Shown piece after piece: positions 50,317 to 60,599 of a stretch of 64,000 bases of DNA (position 1 is the stretch's first letter; every line of letters begins with the position of its first letter). The notes under the pieces were generated by a model. It was given only the letters and a program-made list of their open reading frames with translations. It did not search any database and had not been told where the DNA came from. The translations under genes were made by a program, and so were the position numbers. The stretch lies in contig CACKCM010000002.1 in NCBI GenBank assembly GCA_902598735.1, positions 48,486 to 112,485 of the forward strand, given 5' to 3'. This DNA is from an uncultured Pelagibacteraceae bacterium. Lineage in GTDB: Bacteria > Pseudomonadota > Alphaproteobacteria > Pelagibacterales > Pelagibacteraceae.

Positions 50317-51270
50317 ATGAAAAAAATATTGATTTATAATTCTGGTGGTGGATTAGGAGACTCAATTCAACTATTCCCGTTTTTAATAAGTTTAAAAAGT
50401 CATTTCAGAAAGGCAAAATTTTTTTACTTAGGGGCACATGAAAATCATTTTATTGGGAAATTAAAAGAATATAATATTCATTTAGAAAATATTGATTTAG
50501 AATTAAAATATTTTGGATTTAGATGGTGGCATATTTTGTTTGCAAGACAAAGAATTGTCAAAAAAACATCAGGCAAATTTGATTTAATAATTGATCTACA
50601 AACTAAGTTTAGGAATACTCTTATATTAAAAAAAATTCCTCATACCTTTTTTTATTCTAAAACTTTTAATGGATACTTTTCATCAAAAAAAATTAAATCA
50701 TACACTACGAACCATTTAGAGAATTTAAGTCTATTTCTAGAAGAAGATGTAGTAGAGTTAAGTTTTAAAGTTAATAAACTACCTAAGGATTTAGTTTCTG
50801 AAGCAAAAAGATTGCTTCCTAATTCTAACTATGTCGGTTTTTCTATCACTCAAGGAAATGAATATAGAAAAAAAAGTTGGTCAATTTATAAATTTACAGC
50901 TTTAGCTAATAAAATTCAGTCCAAAGGTAAAATTCCTGTTTTTTTTATTGAAAAAAATAAAATAGATTTAATTCAAAAAATAAAAAATCAGGTTCCTGCA
51001 GCATTATTTCCAGAGTTGAATTCAAAATTATCATGCCCTGCTCTAGTAACGGCACTAGCTTCAAGACTTAATACAGCTGTTACCATTGATAACGGAGTCA
51101 TGCATATGATGGCTTTAGCGAATATACCCATGATTGTTTTGTTTGGACCGACTGACTCAGAAAAATTTGCTCCAAAAAATAAATTTACTACAATATTGGA
51201 TAGCAAAAAATTATATAAAACTAATAATATAAATTCTATAGAAGTTGATGAAGTTTTAAGTTTGATTTAA
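50317..51270 (+). CDS. Glycosyltransferase family 9 (heptosyltransferase-like)
   Basis: The 317-residue protein resembles LPS heptosyltransferases: N-terminal ILIYNSGGGLGDSIQLFPFLISLK, where family members bind the acceptor, and the C-terminal nucleotide-sugar site with DNGVMHMMALANIPMIVLFGPTDSEKF. It is cytoplasmic and probably adds a sugar to lipopolysaccharide core; the exact donor is unknown. It is a single gene, with its stop overlapping that of the convergent CinA-type gene (TTAA). Confidence 0.85.
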   Translation: MKKILIYNSGGGLGDSIQLFPFLISLKSHFRKAKFFYLGAHENHFIGKLKEYNIHLENIDLELKYFGFRWWHILFARQRIVKKTSGKFDLIIDLQTKFRNTLILKKIPHTFFYSKTFNGYFSSKKIKSYTTNHLENLSLFLEEDVVELSFKVNKLPKDLVSEAKRLLPNSNYVGFSITQGNEYRKKSWSIYKFTALANKIQSKGKIPVFFIEKNKIDLIQKIKNQVPAALFPELNSKLSCPALVTALASRLNTAVTIDNGVMHMMALANIPMIVLFGPTDSEKFAPKNKFTTILDSKKLYKTNNINSIEVDEVLSLI

Positions 51271-52022
51271 ATATTTAAAATTTTAATTTTTTTATATTTT
51301 ATAATTTTAATAATATCTTTATGTACATTCATTAATATTTTTTTTGAGGTTGATCTTGAAACTATAGATACACCAATTTTTCCTAACCTAAAAAAAGGAT
51401 AACTGCCAATATCAACATTTTTTTTATATTTTTTTTGTATTACCCCTAATTGTTTTGAAATAATGCTTTCAACAGTAAAAAGATTGATTGTTTTGCTGTG
51501 TACCTTTAGACCTTTAACTAAATATTTTTTACAATTTTCAATCATAGAATTTAGAATTGAAGGCACACCTGGAAGAGATAAAACATTTTTAGTAATAAAT
51601 CCTGGTGCTGCACTTGATGGATTATAAATTAGTTCTGCTTTAACCGGCATCTTAGCCATTTTTTTTCTGCCATCATTAAATTTTTCTTTCCCATAATAAT
51701 TTTCCAAAATTTCATACGCTTCTTTATGATACCCATATTTAATCTTAAATGCTTTGGCTATTGACTTAGCTGTAATGTCATCATGAGTTGGTCCTATACC
51801 TCCTGTAGTAAAAACATAATTGAACTGCTTAGATAAAAATCTTATATTTTTTATAATAATTTTTTCAACGTCAGGTATAATTCTCACCTCAGGTACTGTA
51901 ATACCACAATTTATATTCAACCAATTACAAATAAATGCAATATTTTTATCTTGAGTTCTTCCTGATAAAATTTCATTTCCAATAATTAATATTGCTGCCT
52001 TTACTTTCTTTTTTTTTTTCAT
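51267..52022 (-). CDS. CinA-type molybdopterin-binding-domain protein (COG1058)
   Basis: The 251-residue product is the N-terminal CinA (MoaB/MogA-like) domain alone: AAILIIGNEILSGRTQDKN near the start, FTTGGIGPTHDDITAKSIAKAF near residue 92, and LPGVPSILNSMIENC. It lacks the C-terminal nicotinamide-nucleotide amidohydrolase domain of full-length CinA. In some CinA proteins the N-domain has ADP-ribose pyrophosphatase activity; here the function is not known. It is divergent from sfsA with only 16 nt between start codons. Confidence 0.85.
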   Translation of the reverse strand: MKKKKKVKAAILIIGNEILSGRTQDKNIAFICNWLNINCGITVPEVRIIPDVEKIIIKNIRFLSKQFNYVFTTGGIGPTHDDITAKSIAKAFKIKYGYHKEAYEILENYYGKEKFNDGRKKMAKMPVKAELIYNPSSAAPGFITKNVLSLPGVPSILNSMIENCKKYLVKGLKVHSKTINLFTVESIISKQLGVIQKKYKKNVDIGSYPFFRLGKIGVSIVSRSTSKKILMNVHKDIIKIIKYKKIKILNI

Positions 52023-52038
52023 AATTTACTAATTATAT

Positions 52039-52734
52039 ATGAACTTTAAGGAAACATTAATAACAGGTGAATTGATAAAAAGATACAAACGTTTTTTTGT
52101 TGATGTAAAGATTGGACATAAGACTGTGACTGCACATTGTCCAAATACAGGATCAATGATGGGGTTAATTAAAAAAGGTAATAAAGTTTGGTTAAATAAA
52201 TCAGATAATCCTAAAAGAAAACTTAAATATACTTTACAAATAATTGAAGATAAAAAAATAAAAGTTGGTATAAATACGCATTTAACAAATAAAATAGTTT
52301 TTAGTGCTTTAAATGAAGGCACTATAGATGCCTTTAAAGATCTAGATGAAATTAAACCAGAGGTTAAGTTTGGTGATAATACGAGATTTGATTTCTTAAT
52401 ATCTAAAAAAAAAAGAAAATGCCTTTTAGAAGTAAAAAATGTTACCCTTTCAAGAAATAAAGGTATAGCAGAATTCCCTGACGCTATTACCTCAAGAGGA
52501 CTTAAACATATTCAAGAATTGTTAAAAGCAAGAAATAAAGGTTTTGAAATCTATATGCTTTATATTATCCAAAGGGATGATTGTAAAAAGTTTGAATTAG
52601 CAAAGGATATAGATCCCGAATACTATAAATTGATGTTAAAAGCTGTTAAAAAAAATTTAAAAGTACTTTGCTATGATTGTAAATTTTCATCAAAAGGAAT
52701 AAAATTAAACCGTAATATACAAATCAAAATTTAA
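52039..52734 (+). CDS. sfsA: SfsA-family protein
   Basis: SfsA has an OB fold and a nuclease-like domain; its role is not well settled (first described as a sugar fermentation stimulator, DNA binding reported). The 231-residue product has RYKRFFVDVKI and HCPNTGSMMG near the start, and LLEVKNVTLSR with FPDAITSRGLKHIQEL in the second half, all characteristic. It opens the sfsA-map-purB run, with its stop overlapping the map start (TAATG). Confidence 0.92.
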   Translation: MNFKETLITGELIKRYKRFFVDVKIGHKTVTAHCPNTGSMMGLIKKGNKVWLNKSDNPKRKLKYTLQIIEDKKIKVGINTHLTNKIVFSALNEGTIDAFKDLDEIKPEVKFGDNTRFDFLISKKKRKCLLEVKNVTLSRNKGIAEFPDAITSRGLKHIQELLKARNKGFEIYMLYIIQRDDCKKFELAKDIDPEYYKLMLKAVKKNLKVLCYDCKFSSKGIKLNRNIQIKI

Positions 52735-53486
52735 TGGAAGAAAAAAATTCTAAAGAAGCATTTAAAAAAACAAGAGAGGCAGGGCTGATTGCTGCTGGTG
52801 CATTAGATGAAGTTGCTAAAGTTATAAAACCGGGTGTCAGAACTGACTATATTGATGAGATATGTTATCAATATATTAGTGATCATAAGGCGTATTCTGC
52901 ACCATTATTTTATAGAGGTTTTCCAAAATCCTGCTGTACTTCAACGAATCATGTTGTTTGTCATGGAATACCATCTGGTAAAATTTTAAAAGAGGGAGAT
53001 ATATTAAACGTTGATGTCACTGCTTTCAAAGAGGGTTGGCATGGAGATACAAGCAGAACTTTTGAAATTGGTGAAGTATCAATTAAAGCCAAAAAGTTAA
53101 TTAAAACGACTTATGAAGCTATGATGAAAGCAATCAATATTATAAAAAATGATATTTATATTGGAGATATTGGTGCAACAATACAAGACCATGTAGAAGC
53201 TGAAGGATTTTCTGTTGTACAAGATTTTTGTGGCCATGGAATTGGCAAACAATTTCACAAAGAGCCAAATATTTTACACTATGGAAAAAAAGGTACAGGT
53301 GAAAAAATAAAAACTGGAATGATATTCACAATAGAACCTATGATAAATCTTGGTAAATATGAGACTAAAACACTTAATGATGGTTGGACAGCAGTTACAA
53401 AAGATAAATCATTGTCTGCACAATTTGAACATACTGTAGGTGTAACTAAAGATGGTTTTGAAATTTTTACTTTATCAGAAAAATAA
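52734..53486 (+). CDS. map: Methionine aminopeptidase
   Basis: Map removes the initiator methionine from new proteins. The 250-residue type I enzyme has all metal ligands in order: D94 in NVDVTAF, D105 in HGDTSRTF, H168 in CGHGIGKQFH, E201 in TIEPM and E232 in FEHTVGV, with the substrate histidine H77 in VCHGIPSG. Start and stop overlap sfsA and purB (TAATG both). Confidence 0.96.
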   Translation: MEEKNSKEAFKKTREAGLIAAGALDEVAKVIKPGVRTDYIDEICYQYISDHKAYSAPLFYRGFPKSCCTSTNHVVCHGIPSGKILKEGDILNVDVTAFKEGWHGDTSRTFEIGEVSIKAKKLIKTTYEAMMKAINIIKNDIYIGDIGATIQDHVEAEGFSVVQDFCGHGIGKQFHKEPNILHYGKKGTGEKIKTGMIFTIEPMINLGKYETKTLNDGWTAVTKDKSLSAQFEHTVGVTKDGFEIFTLSEK

Positions 53487-54784
53487 TGATTGAGAGATAT
53501 TCAAGAAAAGAAATTAAGAATATTTGGGAAGATCAAAACAAATATTCTATATGGCTAGATATTGAATTAGCTGCAGCGGAAGCTATGGAAAAATTAAAGA
53601 TTATTCCAAAAGGAATATCTAAAAAAATTAAATCAAAAGCAAAAATTAATGTCAGAAGAATTTTACAAATTGAAGATAAGGTTAAGCATGATGTAATAGC
53701 TTTTTTAACCTCTATTTCTGAGAAAGCTGGAAAAGATGCAAAATACCTTCATAAAGGCATGACTTCTTCTGACGTTTTGGATACTTGTTTTAATTTACAA
53801 CTTAAACAATCGGGTCAAATTTTATTAAAAGATATTGATCAGTTGCTAATTACAATTAGACATCAAGCTATTAAACACAAATATACTTTATGTATAGGTA
53901 GAAGTCATGGTATCCACGCTGAGCCAATTACTTTTGGACTCAAAATGTTAACTTTTTATCAAGAATTTCTGAGAAATAGAAAAAGATTAATAAATTCAAT
54001 AGAAGAGATTTCTACATGTGCAATTTCAGGCGCAGTAGGAACGTTTGCTAACGTAGATCCGAAAGTTGAAAGTTATGTTGCCAAGAAATTGAAGTTAAAA
54101 GTTGAACCTATATCCACACAAGTGATACCAAGAGATAGACATGCGCAATTTTTTTCTACACTTGGAATAATAGCAAGTTCAATTGAAAGATTTTCAACTG
54201 AAATAAGACATTTACAACGAACGGAAGTTTTAGAAGTTGAAGAATTTTTTGGACAAAAACAAAAAGGATCATCAGCAATGCCTCACAAAAAAAATCCTAT
54301 TCTCAGTGAGAATCTTACAGGATTAGCCAGACTAATTAGATCTTCAGTAATACCGTCCTTAGAAAATATAGCTTTATGGCATGAGAGAGACATATCTCAT
54401 TCCGCAGTAGAGAGAAATATAGGTCCAGATGCAACTATTGCTTTAGATTTTGCATTAGTAAGACTGACCAATCTAATTAAAAATTTAAATATTTACCCGA
54501 AAAAAATGAAAAAAAATTTAAATATAACCAACGGAGTTTTTTTTTCTCAGAGAATTTTGCTTGAATTAACTTTAACAGGATATTCTAGAGAACAAGCATA
54601 CAAAATTGTTCAAAAACACGCTATGAATGCTTGGAAAGAAAACTCATCTTTTTTCAGTAAGATTATTGCTGATAAAAAAATTAATAGTAAAATACCTGTT
54701 AATAAAATTAAAAAATTATTTGATTTCAGTTATCATACCAAAAAAATTAATATAATTTTTAATCGAAGTCTAAAAAAAAAGTAA
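53486..54784 (+). CDS. purB: Adenylosuccinate lyase
   Basis: PurB works twice in purine synthesis: it releases fumarate from SAICAR and from adenylosuccinate. The 432-residue protein is a fumarase/aspartase-family lyase with H141 in GRSHGIHAEP, the catalytic-serine loop GSSAMPHKKNP near residue 261, and HERDISHSAVERN. Length and motifs are normal. It is coupled to map and lies 4 nt before purC. Confidence 0.96.
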   Translation: MIERYSRKEIKNIWEDQNKYSIWLDIELAAAEAMEKLKIIPKGISKKIKSKAKINVRRILQIEDKVKHDVIAFLTSISEKAGKDAKYLHKGMTSSDVLDTCFNLQLKQSGQILLKDIDQLLITIRHQAIKHKYTLCIGRSHGIHAEPITFGLKMLTFYQEFLRNRKRLINSIEEISTCAISGAVGTFANVDPKVESYVAKKLKLKVEPISTQVIPRDRHAQFFSTLGIIASSIERFSTEIRHLQRTEVLEVEEFFGQKQKGSSAMPHKKNPILSENLTGLARLIRSSVIPSLENIALWHERDISHSAVERNIGPDATIALDFALVRLTNLIKNLNIYPKKMKKNLNITNGVFFSQRILLELTLTGYSREQAYKIVQKHAMNAWKENSSFFSKIIADKKINSKIPVNKIKKLFDFSYHTKKINIIFNRSLKKK

Positions 54785-54788
54785 CCAT

Positions 54789-55580
54789 ATGAATAAAGGA
54801 AACAAACTTTACGAAGGAAAAGCAAAAATTATCTACCAAACGAAAGACAAGAATTTAGTAATACAACATTTTAAAGATGATGCGACTGCTTTTAATAATT
54901 TAAAAAAAGCAAAAGTTGAGGGAAAGGGCGTTTTAAATAATAGGATCTCAGAATTTATATTAACAAATTTAATGCAAAGCGGAATTCAAACTCATTTGGT
55001 GAGAAGATTAAATATGAGAGAACAACTTATTAAAAAAGCTGAAATCTTTCCTATAGAATTTATTGTAAGAAATATTGCAACTGGATCTTTAACAAAACGT
55101 CTTGGTATAGCTGAGGGAACAATTTTAGAGAAACCTCTTTTAGAATATTGCTTAAAAAAAGATGAACTTAACGATCCTTTAATTTCAAGGGAGCACATTT
55201 TTGCTTTTGGTTGGGCTAATGAAAATGAGATTAAATTTATAGATAAAATTACACTTAGGATTAATGATATCTTATCAGGAATGTTTAGAGCTGTAGGTAT
55301 TAAATTAGTAGATTTTAAAATTGAATATGGAAAAGCTTGGAATAAAGATACCGAGGAAAATGAAATTGTTTTAGCAGATGAGATAAGTCCAGATACATGT
55401 AGGCTGTGGGATGTTAAAACTGAAAAAAAATTAGATAAAGATAGATTTAGAAAAGATTTAGGAAATATAATACAAGCCTATCAGGAAGTTGCTAGGAGAT
55501 TAGGTATTATGCCTGAAGAAACTAATATAAGTGAAGTAAATTTTGGAAAAACAATTCCAATAAAATTCAAAAAAAAATAA
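54789..55580 (+). CDS. purC: Phosphoribosylaminoimidazole-succinocarboxamide synthase
   Basis: PurC joins CAIR and aspartate to form SAICAR, the substrate of PurB. The 263-residue protein shows LYEGKAKIIYQT at the start, VRNIATGSLTKRLG and LVDFKIEYGKAW with ADEISPDTCRLWD, the family signatures. It is followed one base after its stop by purS. Confidence 0.96.
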   Translation: MNKGNKLYEGKAKIIYQTKDKNLVIQHFKDDATAFNNLKKAKVEGKGVLNNRISEFILTNLMQSGIQTHLVRRLNMREQLIKKAEIFPIEFIVRNIATGSLTKRLGIAEGTILEKPLLEYCLKKDELNDPLISREHIFAFGWANENEIKFIDKITLRINDILSGMFRAVGIKLVDFKIEYGKAWNKDTEENEIVLADEISPDTCRLWDVKTEKKLDKDRFRKDLGNIIQAYQEVARRLGIMPEETNISEVNFGKTIPIKFKKK

Positions 55581-55581
55581 A

Positions 55582-55821
55582 TTGAAATTATCCGTAACAG
55601 TTACTCTTAAAAAAGATGTATTGGATCCACAGGGAAAAGTTGTTTTAAATACTTTGTCAAATTTAGGAATGAATGAACTTAAAAGTATAAGACAAGGAAA
55701 ATATTTTGAGATAGATATTAATGAAACTGATGAGATCAAAGCAGTAAAAAAAGTTGATCAAATGTGTCAGAAACTTTTGGTAAATTTGATAATTGAAGAT
55801 TATAAAATAGACAAATTATAA
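55582..55821 (+). CDS. purS: FGAM synthase small subunit PurS
   Basis: PurS bridges PurQ and PurL in the three-part FGAM synthase. The 79-residue product has VTLKKDVLDPQGKVVLNTLSNLGM, the PurS signature, then an acidic and lysine-rich C-terminus. The start codon is TTG at 55582, with no ATG available nearby. Its stop overlaps the purQ start (TAATG). Confidence 0.92.
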   Translation: MKLSVTVTLKKDVLDPQGKVVLNTLSNLGMNELKSIRQGKYFEIDINETDEIKAVKKVDQMCQKLLVNLIIEDYKIDKL

Positions 55822-56498
55822 TGAAATCTTCTGTAATTGTATTCCCTGGTTCAAATTGTGATAGAGATATAGCTGTTGCTTTAGAGAAAATGCAATTTAA
55901 GAATCAAATGATTTGGCACAAAGAAACAACATTACCAAAATCAGATCTTATTGTAATTCCAGGAGGTTTTTCATATGGAGATTATTTACGATCAGGTGCT
56001 ATTGCTGGAAAATCTTCAATTATCGAAGAAGTGATCAAGGCTGCTAACTCTGGATGTTTAGTCTTAGGTATATGTAATGGATTTCAAATTCTAACTGAGA
56101 CTGGTTTACTAAATGGAACACTATTGAGAAACAAAAATTTAAAATTTATTAATAAAGATATTAATTTGAAAGTAATGAATATTAATTCGAAATTTACAGC
56201 AAAATATAAAGCTAATCAAATTTTAAAAATTAATATTGCGCATAACGAGGGAAATTATTTTACTGACAGGAAACATTTAGATGAATTAAACAAGGAAAAC
56301 TTAATAGCTTTTAAATATTGTGACGAAAAAGGTATTATTGCAAATAAATCAAACCCTAACGGCTCTTTAGAAAATATTGCGGGAATATTTAATTCTAAAA
56401 AAAATATATTAGGTATGATGCCTCACCCTGAAAGAATGATTGACAATTTAATTTCTAATACAGACGGTGTAAACCTTTTTTCGAGTTTAATTAATTAA
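55821..56498 (+). CDS. purQ: FGAM synthase glutaminase subunit PurQ
   Basis: PurQ hydrolyses glutamine and passes ammonia to PurL. The 225-residue class I amidotransferase has the nucleophile C85 in [10 protein letters not shown] and the HPE pair in MMPHPERM near residue 207, with the start [12 protein letters not shown]. Start and stop overlap purS and purL (TAATG each), so the three subunits should be made in step. Confidence 0.96.
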   Translation: MKSSVIVFPGSNCDRDIAVALEKMQFKNQMIWHKETTLPKSDLIVIPGGFSYGDYLRSGAIAGKSSIIEEVIKAANSGCLVLGICNGFQILTETGLLNGTLLRNKNLKFINKDINLKVMNINSKFTAKYKANQILKINIAHNEGNYFTDRKHLDELNKENLIAFKYCDEKGIIANKSNPNGSLENIAGIFNSKKNILGMMPHPERMIDNLISNTDGVNLFSSLIN

Positions 56499-58678
56499 TG
56501 GAAATAACAAAAAAAATTATTGAAAAACATGGTTTAAAAATTGAGGAATACAAAAATATTAAAAAATTACTAAATAGAGATCCAAATTTGTTAGAGATTG
56601 GTATTTTTTCTGCTATGTGGAATGAACACTGTTCTTATAAATCTTCTAAAATACATTTAAAAAAGTTACCAACTAAAGGGAAGCAAGTTATTCAAGGTCC
56701 TGGTGAAAATGCAGGAGTAATTGATATAGGTGATAACGACGCAATTATTTTTAAAATTGAAAGTCACAATCATCCCTCTTATATAGAACCATATCAAGGT
56801 GCAGCAACTGGAGTTGGAGGAATTCTTAGAGATGTTTTTACAATGGGAGCGAGACCAATAGCTCTCTTAAATTCAATACATTTTGGATCCCCTTCACATC
56901 ACAAAACAAAAAGTTTATTAAACGGAGTTGTGTCAGGTATTGGTGGTTATGGAAATTGCATAGGAATACCAACCGTAGCAGGTGAGACTAAATTTAACGA
57001 AACCTATAACGAAAATATTCTTGTAAATGCAATGGCTGTAGGTCATGCAAAAAAAGATAAAATTTTTTATTCTAAAGCTAAAGGAGTAAATAAATCTGTA
57101 GTATATGTAGGATCTAAAACAGGGAGAGATGGAATTCATGGGGCTTCTATGGCTTCAGCAGAATTTAATGAAAATTCTGAAGAAAAAAAACCAACTGTTC
57201 AAGTTGGTGACCCTTTTACAGAAAAATTGCTGTTAGAAGCTTGTCTTGAATTAATGAAGGACGACTCAATTATTGCAATACAAGATATGGGTGCTGCTGG
57301 CTTGACTTCTTCAAGTGTTGAAATGGTATCAAAAGGAGCTTTAGGTATTGAATTAGATTTAGAGAAAGTACCTTGTAGAGAGGAAAATATGACACCTTAT
57401 GAGATGATGCTTTCTGAGAGTCAAGAAAGAATGTTAATAATATTAGAGGACGGTAAAGAGGAGTATGCAAGAAAAATTTTTGAAAAATGGGATTTGGACT
57501 TTGTTGTTATAGGAAAAACTACGAATAGTAAAAATTTAACACTAAAATTTAATAATAAAATTGAAGGTCAAATTCCAATAGACGCTTTAGCTAATAAAGC
57601 TCCTCTATACGATAGAAAATGGGTAAGAAAAAAAATTTCAAAAAAGAAATTGGATTTAAGAAAAATAAAGAAAATTAATATAGAAGATGCATTAATAAAA
57701 ATATTATCATCTCCGAATCATTCTAATAAAAACTGGATTACAGAGCAATTTGATCAAATGGTTATGGGAGATACATCTCAAAGATCAGGTTCAGACGCGG
57801 CAATAATAAGAATTCATAATAAAGATAAATCTATAGCCGTTTCAGTCGACTCCTCCGCTGATTATTGTAAGTCTCATCCATTTACGGGAGGTAAACAGAT
57901 AGTTTGCGAAAATTGGAGGAATCTTATTGCAGTTGGAGCAAAACCACTTGCTATTACAAACTGTTTAAATTTTGGTAATCCAGAAAACCAAGAAATAATG
58001 GGCGAGTTTGTGGAATGTTTAGAAGGAATTAAAGAAGCATGCGAGTTTTTGGACTATCCAGTTGTTTCAGGAAATGTATCTTTTTATAACGGGACAAATA
58101 AAAAAAATATTTTTCCTACTCCAGTCATTGGAGGAGTTGGCTTAATTAGTAAATCTAAGAAAAAAATTAATCATAAATTAAAAAATGAAAATAGTTATAT
58201 AATTTTGGTAGGTAAAACTTTCGGACATTTAGATCAAAGCTGTTATTTAAAAGAAAATTTTTCTATAATCGAAGGTAATCCACCTGATACAAACTTACAA
58301 AATGAAAAAAATAATGGTGAGTTGGTGTTTAAATTAATTAAACTTGGTTTAATTAGGTCTGCTCACGATGTATCAAACGGAGGCTTGATAGTTGCATTAA
58401 GTGAAATGGCAATGGGATCTGAATACGGATTAAAAATCGATAAACCTAAAAAATTACAAAATTTAATTGAGTATTTTTTTGGAGAAGACCAAGGAAGATA
58501 CATTTTAGAAATAAACAAAGATGATTTAAATAAGGTAGAAAAATTACTAAAAGCAAGCAATATATACTATGAAATGATAGGATTTACTCAACGGAAATAT
58601 TTTGAAATAGACGGTATAATGAAAACCGACATAAATGACCTATTTAAAATTAATAATCAGTGGTATAATAAATACTAA
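56498..58678 (+). CDS. purL: FGAM synthase large subunit PurL
   Basis: PurL makes formylglycinamidine ribonucleotide from FGAR, ATP and ammonia. The 726-residue protein is the short PurL type that works with PurQ and PurS. It has [12 protein letters not shown] near residue 40, [15 protein letters not shown] [14 protein letters not shown] with GAATGVGGI, and the duplicated ATP-grasp-like core with [13 protein letters not shown] and [14 protein letters not shown]. Its stop overlaps the bolA start. Confidence 0.97.
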   Translation: MEITKKIIEKHGLKIEEYKNIKKLLNRDPNLLEIGIFSAMWNEHCSYKSSKIHLKKLPTKGKQVIQGPGENAGVIDIGDNDAIIFKIESHNHPSYIEPYQGAATGVGGILRDVFTMGARPIALLNSIHFGSPSHHKTKSLLNGVVSGIGGYGNCIGIPTVAGETKFNETYNENILVNAMAVGHAKKDKIFYSKAKGVNKSVVYVGSKTGRDGIHGASMASAEFNENSEEKKPTVQVGDPFTEKLLLEACLELMKDDSIIAIQDMGAAGLTSSSVEMVSKGALGIELDLEKVPCREENMTPYEMMLSESQERMLIILEDGKEEYARKIFEKWDLDFVVIGKTTNSKNLTLKFNNKIEGQIPIDALANKAPLYDRKWVRKKISKKKLDLRKIKKINIEDALIKILSSPNHSNKNWITEQFDQMVMGDTSQRSGSDAAIIRIHNKDKSIAVSVDSSADYCKSHPFTGGKQIVCENWRNLIAVGAKPLAITNCLNFGNPENQEIMGEFVECLEGIKEACEFLDYPVVSGNVSFYNGTNKKNIFPTPVIGGVGLISKSKKKINHKLKNENSYIILVGKTFGHLDQSCYLKENFSIIEGNPPDTNLQNEKNNGELVFKLIKLGLIRSAHDVSNGGLIVALSEMAMGSEYGLKIDKPKKLQNLIEYFFGEDQGRYILEINKDDLNKVEKLLKASNIYYEMIGFTQRKYFEIDGIMKTDINDLFKINNQWYNKY

Positions 58679-58908
58679 TGCCTCTGCCATTAGAAGAAAT
58701 AAAAAAATTAATTAAGGAGTCGATTCCGGACGCTCAGATTGAAATTAAAGATCTTATGGGTGACAACAATCACTATTCAGCAAATATTAAATCAAAAGTA
58801 TTTAATAATTTAAATAAGATAGATCAACACAAACTTGTTTATAAATCACTTAAGGGTAAAATGGGTCATGAATTACATGCATTATCGATAACTACAGAGG
58901 GCAAGTAA
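58678..58908 (+). CDS. bolA: BolA-family protein
   Basis: BolA proteins pair with CGFS glutaredoxins to handle [2Fe-2S] clusters. The 76-residue product has the family core SIPDAQIEIKDLMGDNNHYSANI and the conserved histidine in MGHELHALSITT. It lies directly between purL and grxD with TAATG at both ends. This is the usual bolA-grxD pairing of alphaproteobacteria and appears to share the purine message. Confidence 0.93.
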   Translation: MPLPLEEIKKLIKESIPDAQIEIKDLMGDNNHYSANIKSKVFNNLNKIDQHKLVYKSLKGKMGHELHALSITTEGK

Positions 58909-59225
58909 TGGAAATTAAAGAAAAAATAAACTCAATAATTAATGAAAACGATGTTTGTCTTTTTATGAAAGGAACGCCTGACTCCCCGCAGTGCGGTTTC
59001 TCAATGGCTGTGTCAAATGTTCTTAAACATTTAAACGTAAAATTTAAAGGCATTAATGTTTTAGAAGATGAAAGTATGAGACAAGGAATAAAAGATTTCA
59101 GTGATTGGCCAACTATACCACAACTTTATGTAAAAAAAGAGTTTATTGGTGGGTGTGATATTGTTAAAGAAATGTTCGAAAACGGAGAACTAAAAAAAAT
59201 TTTTCAAAATAAAAATCTTATCTAG
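58908..59225 (+). CDS. grxD: Monothiol CGFS glutaredoxin
   Basis: The 105-residue protein is a Grx4-type iron-sulfur carrier: K21 in FMKGTPDSPQ, the active motif C29-G-F-S, WPTIPQLYV and GGCDIVKEM in the glutathione-binding positions. It probably binds a [2Fe-2S] cluster with glutathione and BolA and passes it on. It follows bolA by TAATG and its TAG overlaps the stop of the convergent methyltransferase in CTAG. Confidence 0.95.
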   Translation: MEIKEKINSIINENDVCLFMKGTPDSPQCGFSMAVSNVLKHLNVKFKGINVLEDESMRQGIKDFSDWPTIPQLYVKKEFIGGCDIVKEMFENGELKKIFQNKNLI

Positions 59226-59965
59226 TTTTTTTTGATAAAACAGATATCTGACTCTGGTAAATTTCCTTTATAAGTACTTATATCTGAAATTGAATTCATT
59301 AAGAATGACTGTTCATCATTAGAAAAATATTTAGATTGAAAGTGTTCTTTATTTTTTAACTTTTCTAAAAGTTGATCAACTAAAATATCGTCAGTATTTC
59401 TGTTATAATCAAAATAATTTGGGAATTTAAAATCCTCAATTACATAAATACCATTATTTTTCAACAATTTAAAAAATATATTCAAACTTATTAATATGTC
59501 ACTTAAATTATGTGATCCATCATCGATAATCAAATCAAATTTATTAAATTTGAATTTATTGAAAATTTTTTCCAGAGTTTTTGAAACATTTTTTTTATTA
59601 GTAATATCCAAGCCGAATACATAGATTCTATCAGAATGGTATTTAAAATTTGATATATTAATATCAAAACAGAAAATTTTTGACTCTGGAAAATATTTAT
59701 TTAAAGCAGCAGCTGAAGCTCCAGCGAAAGATCCTATTTCTAAAATATTAATTTTTTTATTTTTGAAATTTTGTAAGTGTTTTGTGTAAAATTTAGAAAA
59801 CCCATGACCGGCACTATTTTTTTTTAAAAAAATATTAGCTTTATCGCTGCCGTAATAATGAAAAAGTTCGTCTAATGAATTTAACTTAATTTTATCACGA
59901 TCAATAAAAATTTTTTTTTTAAGTTTGTAAATTAATTTTCTCTTAAAAAGACTGAAAAAGTTCAA
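59222..59965 (-). CDS. Class I SAM-dependent methyltransferase, function unknown
   Basis: The 247-residue product has the SAM loop ILEIGSFAGASAAAL (residues 74-88), an acidic second strand FDINIS, and IIDDGSH at 146-152, followed by GIYVIEDF. This pattern is seen in methyltransferases of the MycE/TylF and rhamnose/cephalosporin-hydroxylase-like types (Methyltransf_24 group), often acting on sugars or secondary metabolites. No substrate can be named. It starts just after rpsD on the same strand, so expression may follow rpsD. Confidence 0.75.
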   Translation of the reverse strand: MNFFSLFKRKLIYKLKKKIFIDRDKIKLNSLDELFHYYGSDKANIFLKKNSAGHGFSKFYTKHLQNFKNKKINILEIGSFAGASAAALNKYFPESKIFCFDINISNFKYHSDRIYVFGLDITNKKNVSKTLEKIFNKFKFNKFDLIIDDGSHNLSDILISLNIFFKLLKNNGIYVIEDFKFPNYFDYNRNTDDILVDQLLEKLKNKEHFQSKYFSNDEQSFLMNSISDISTYKGNLPESDICFIKKN

Positions 59966-60583
59966 TTATCTCGAGTAATATTCAATTACCAAATTAGGTT
60001 CCATTATTACAGGATAAGGCACCTCAGAAAATTTCGGCAATCTTACTAACTTCGCAGTTTTATTTTTGTTATCCATTTGTATGTACTCAGGCACATCTCT
60101 TTCTTTGCTCTGTAAAGAGCCATCAATTGCGGTTAATTTTTTTGATTTTTCTCTAACTTCAATTAAGTCAGTATTACGTACAACATAACTAGCTATGTTT
60201 ACTCTTTTTTTATTTACTTTGATATGGCCATGATTAATCATTTGTCTCGCCGAGAAAACAGTTGGTGCAAATTTTGCTCTATAAATTACTGTATCAAGTC
60301 TACTTTCTAACAATGCTATTAAGTTTTCTGTCGTATCTCCCTTTTTTGATAAAGCTTTTCTATAAATATTTCTAAATTGCCTTTCATTAATATTACCATA
60401 ATAAGCTTTCAACTTTTGCTTTGCTTGTAATTGAATTCCGAAATCAGTTGGTTTGCCCTTTTTATTTTGACCATGTTGACCTGGTGGATATGCTCTAGAG
60501 TTGAACGGACTTTTTGGTCTACCCCAAATATTTGCTTTTAGCCTTCTATCTACTTTATGTTTTGATTTTAGTCTTTTAGTCAT
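59966..60583 (-). CDS. rpsD: 30S ribosomal protein S4
   Basis: S4 starts 30S assembly and has a role in fidelity. The 205-residue product has [27 protein letters not shown] near the start and an S4 domain with [32 protein letters not shown]. It lacks the N-terminal zinc cysteines, as in alphaproteobacteria. It is apart from the alpha cluster (rpsK-rpoA), as in other alphaproteobacteria, and has its own promoter. Confidence 0.97.
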   Translation of the reverse strand: MTKRLKSKHKVDRRLKANIWGRPKSPFNSRAYPPGQHGQNKKGKPTDFGIQLQAKQKLKAYYGNINERQFRNIYRKALSKKGDTTENLIALLESRLDTVIYRAKFAPTVFSARQMINHGHIKVNKKRVNIASYVVRNTDLIEVREKSKKLTAIDGSLQSKERDVPEYIQMDNKNKTAKLVRLPKFSEVPYPVIMEPNLVIEYYSR

Positions 60584-60599
60584 TATTTATAATTAGCTG

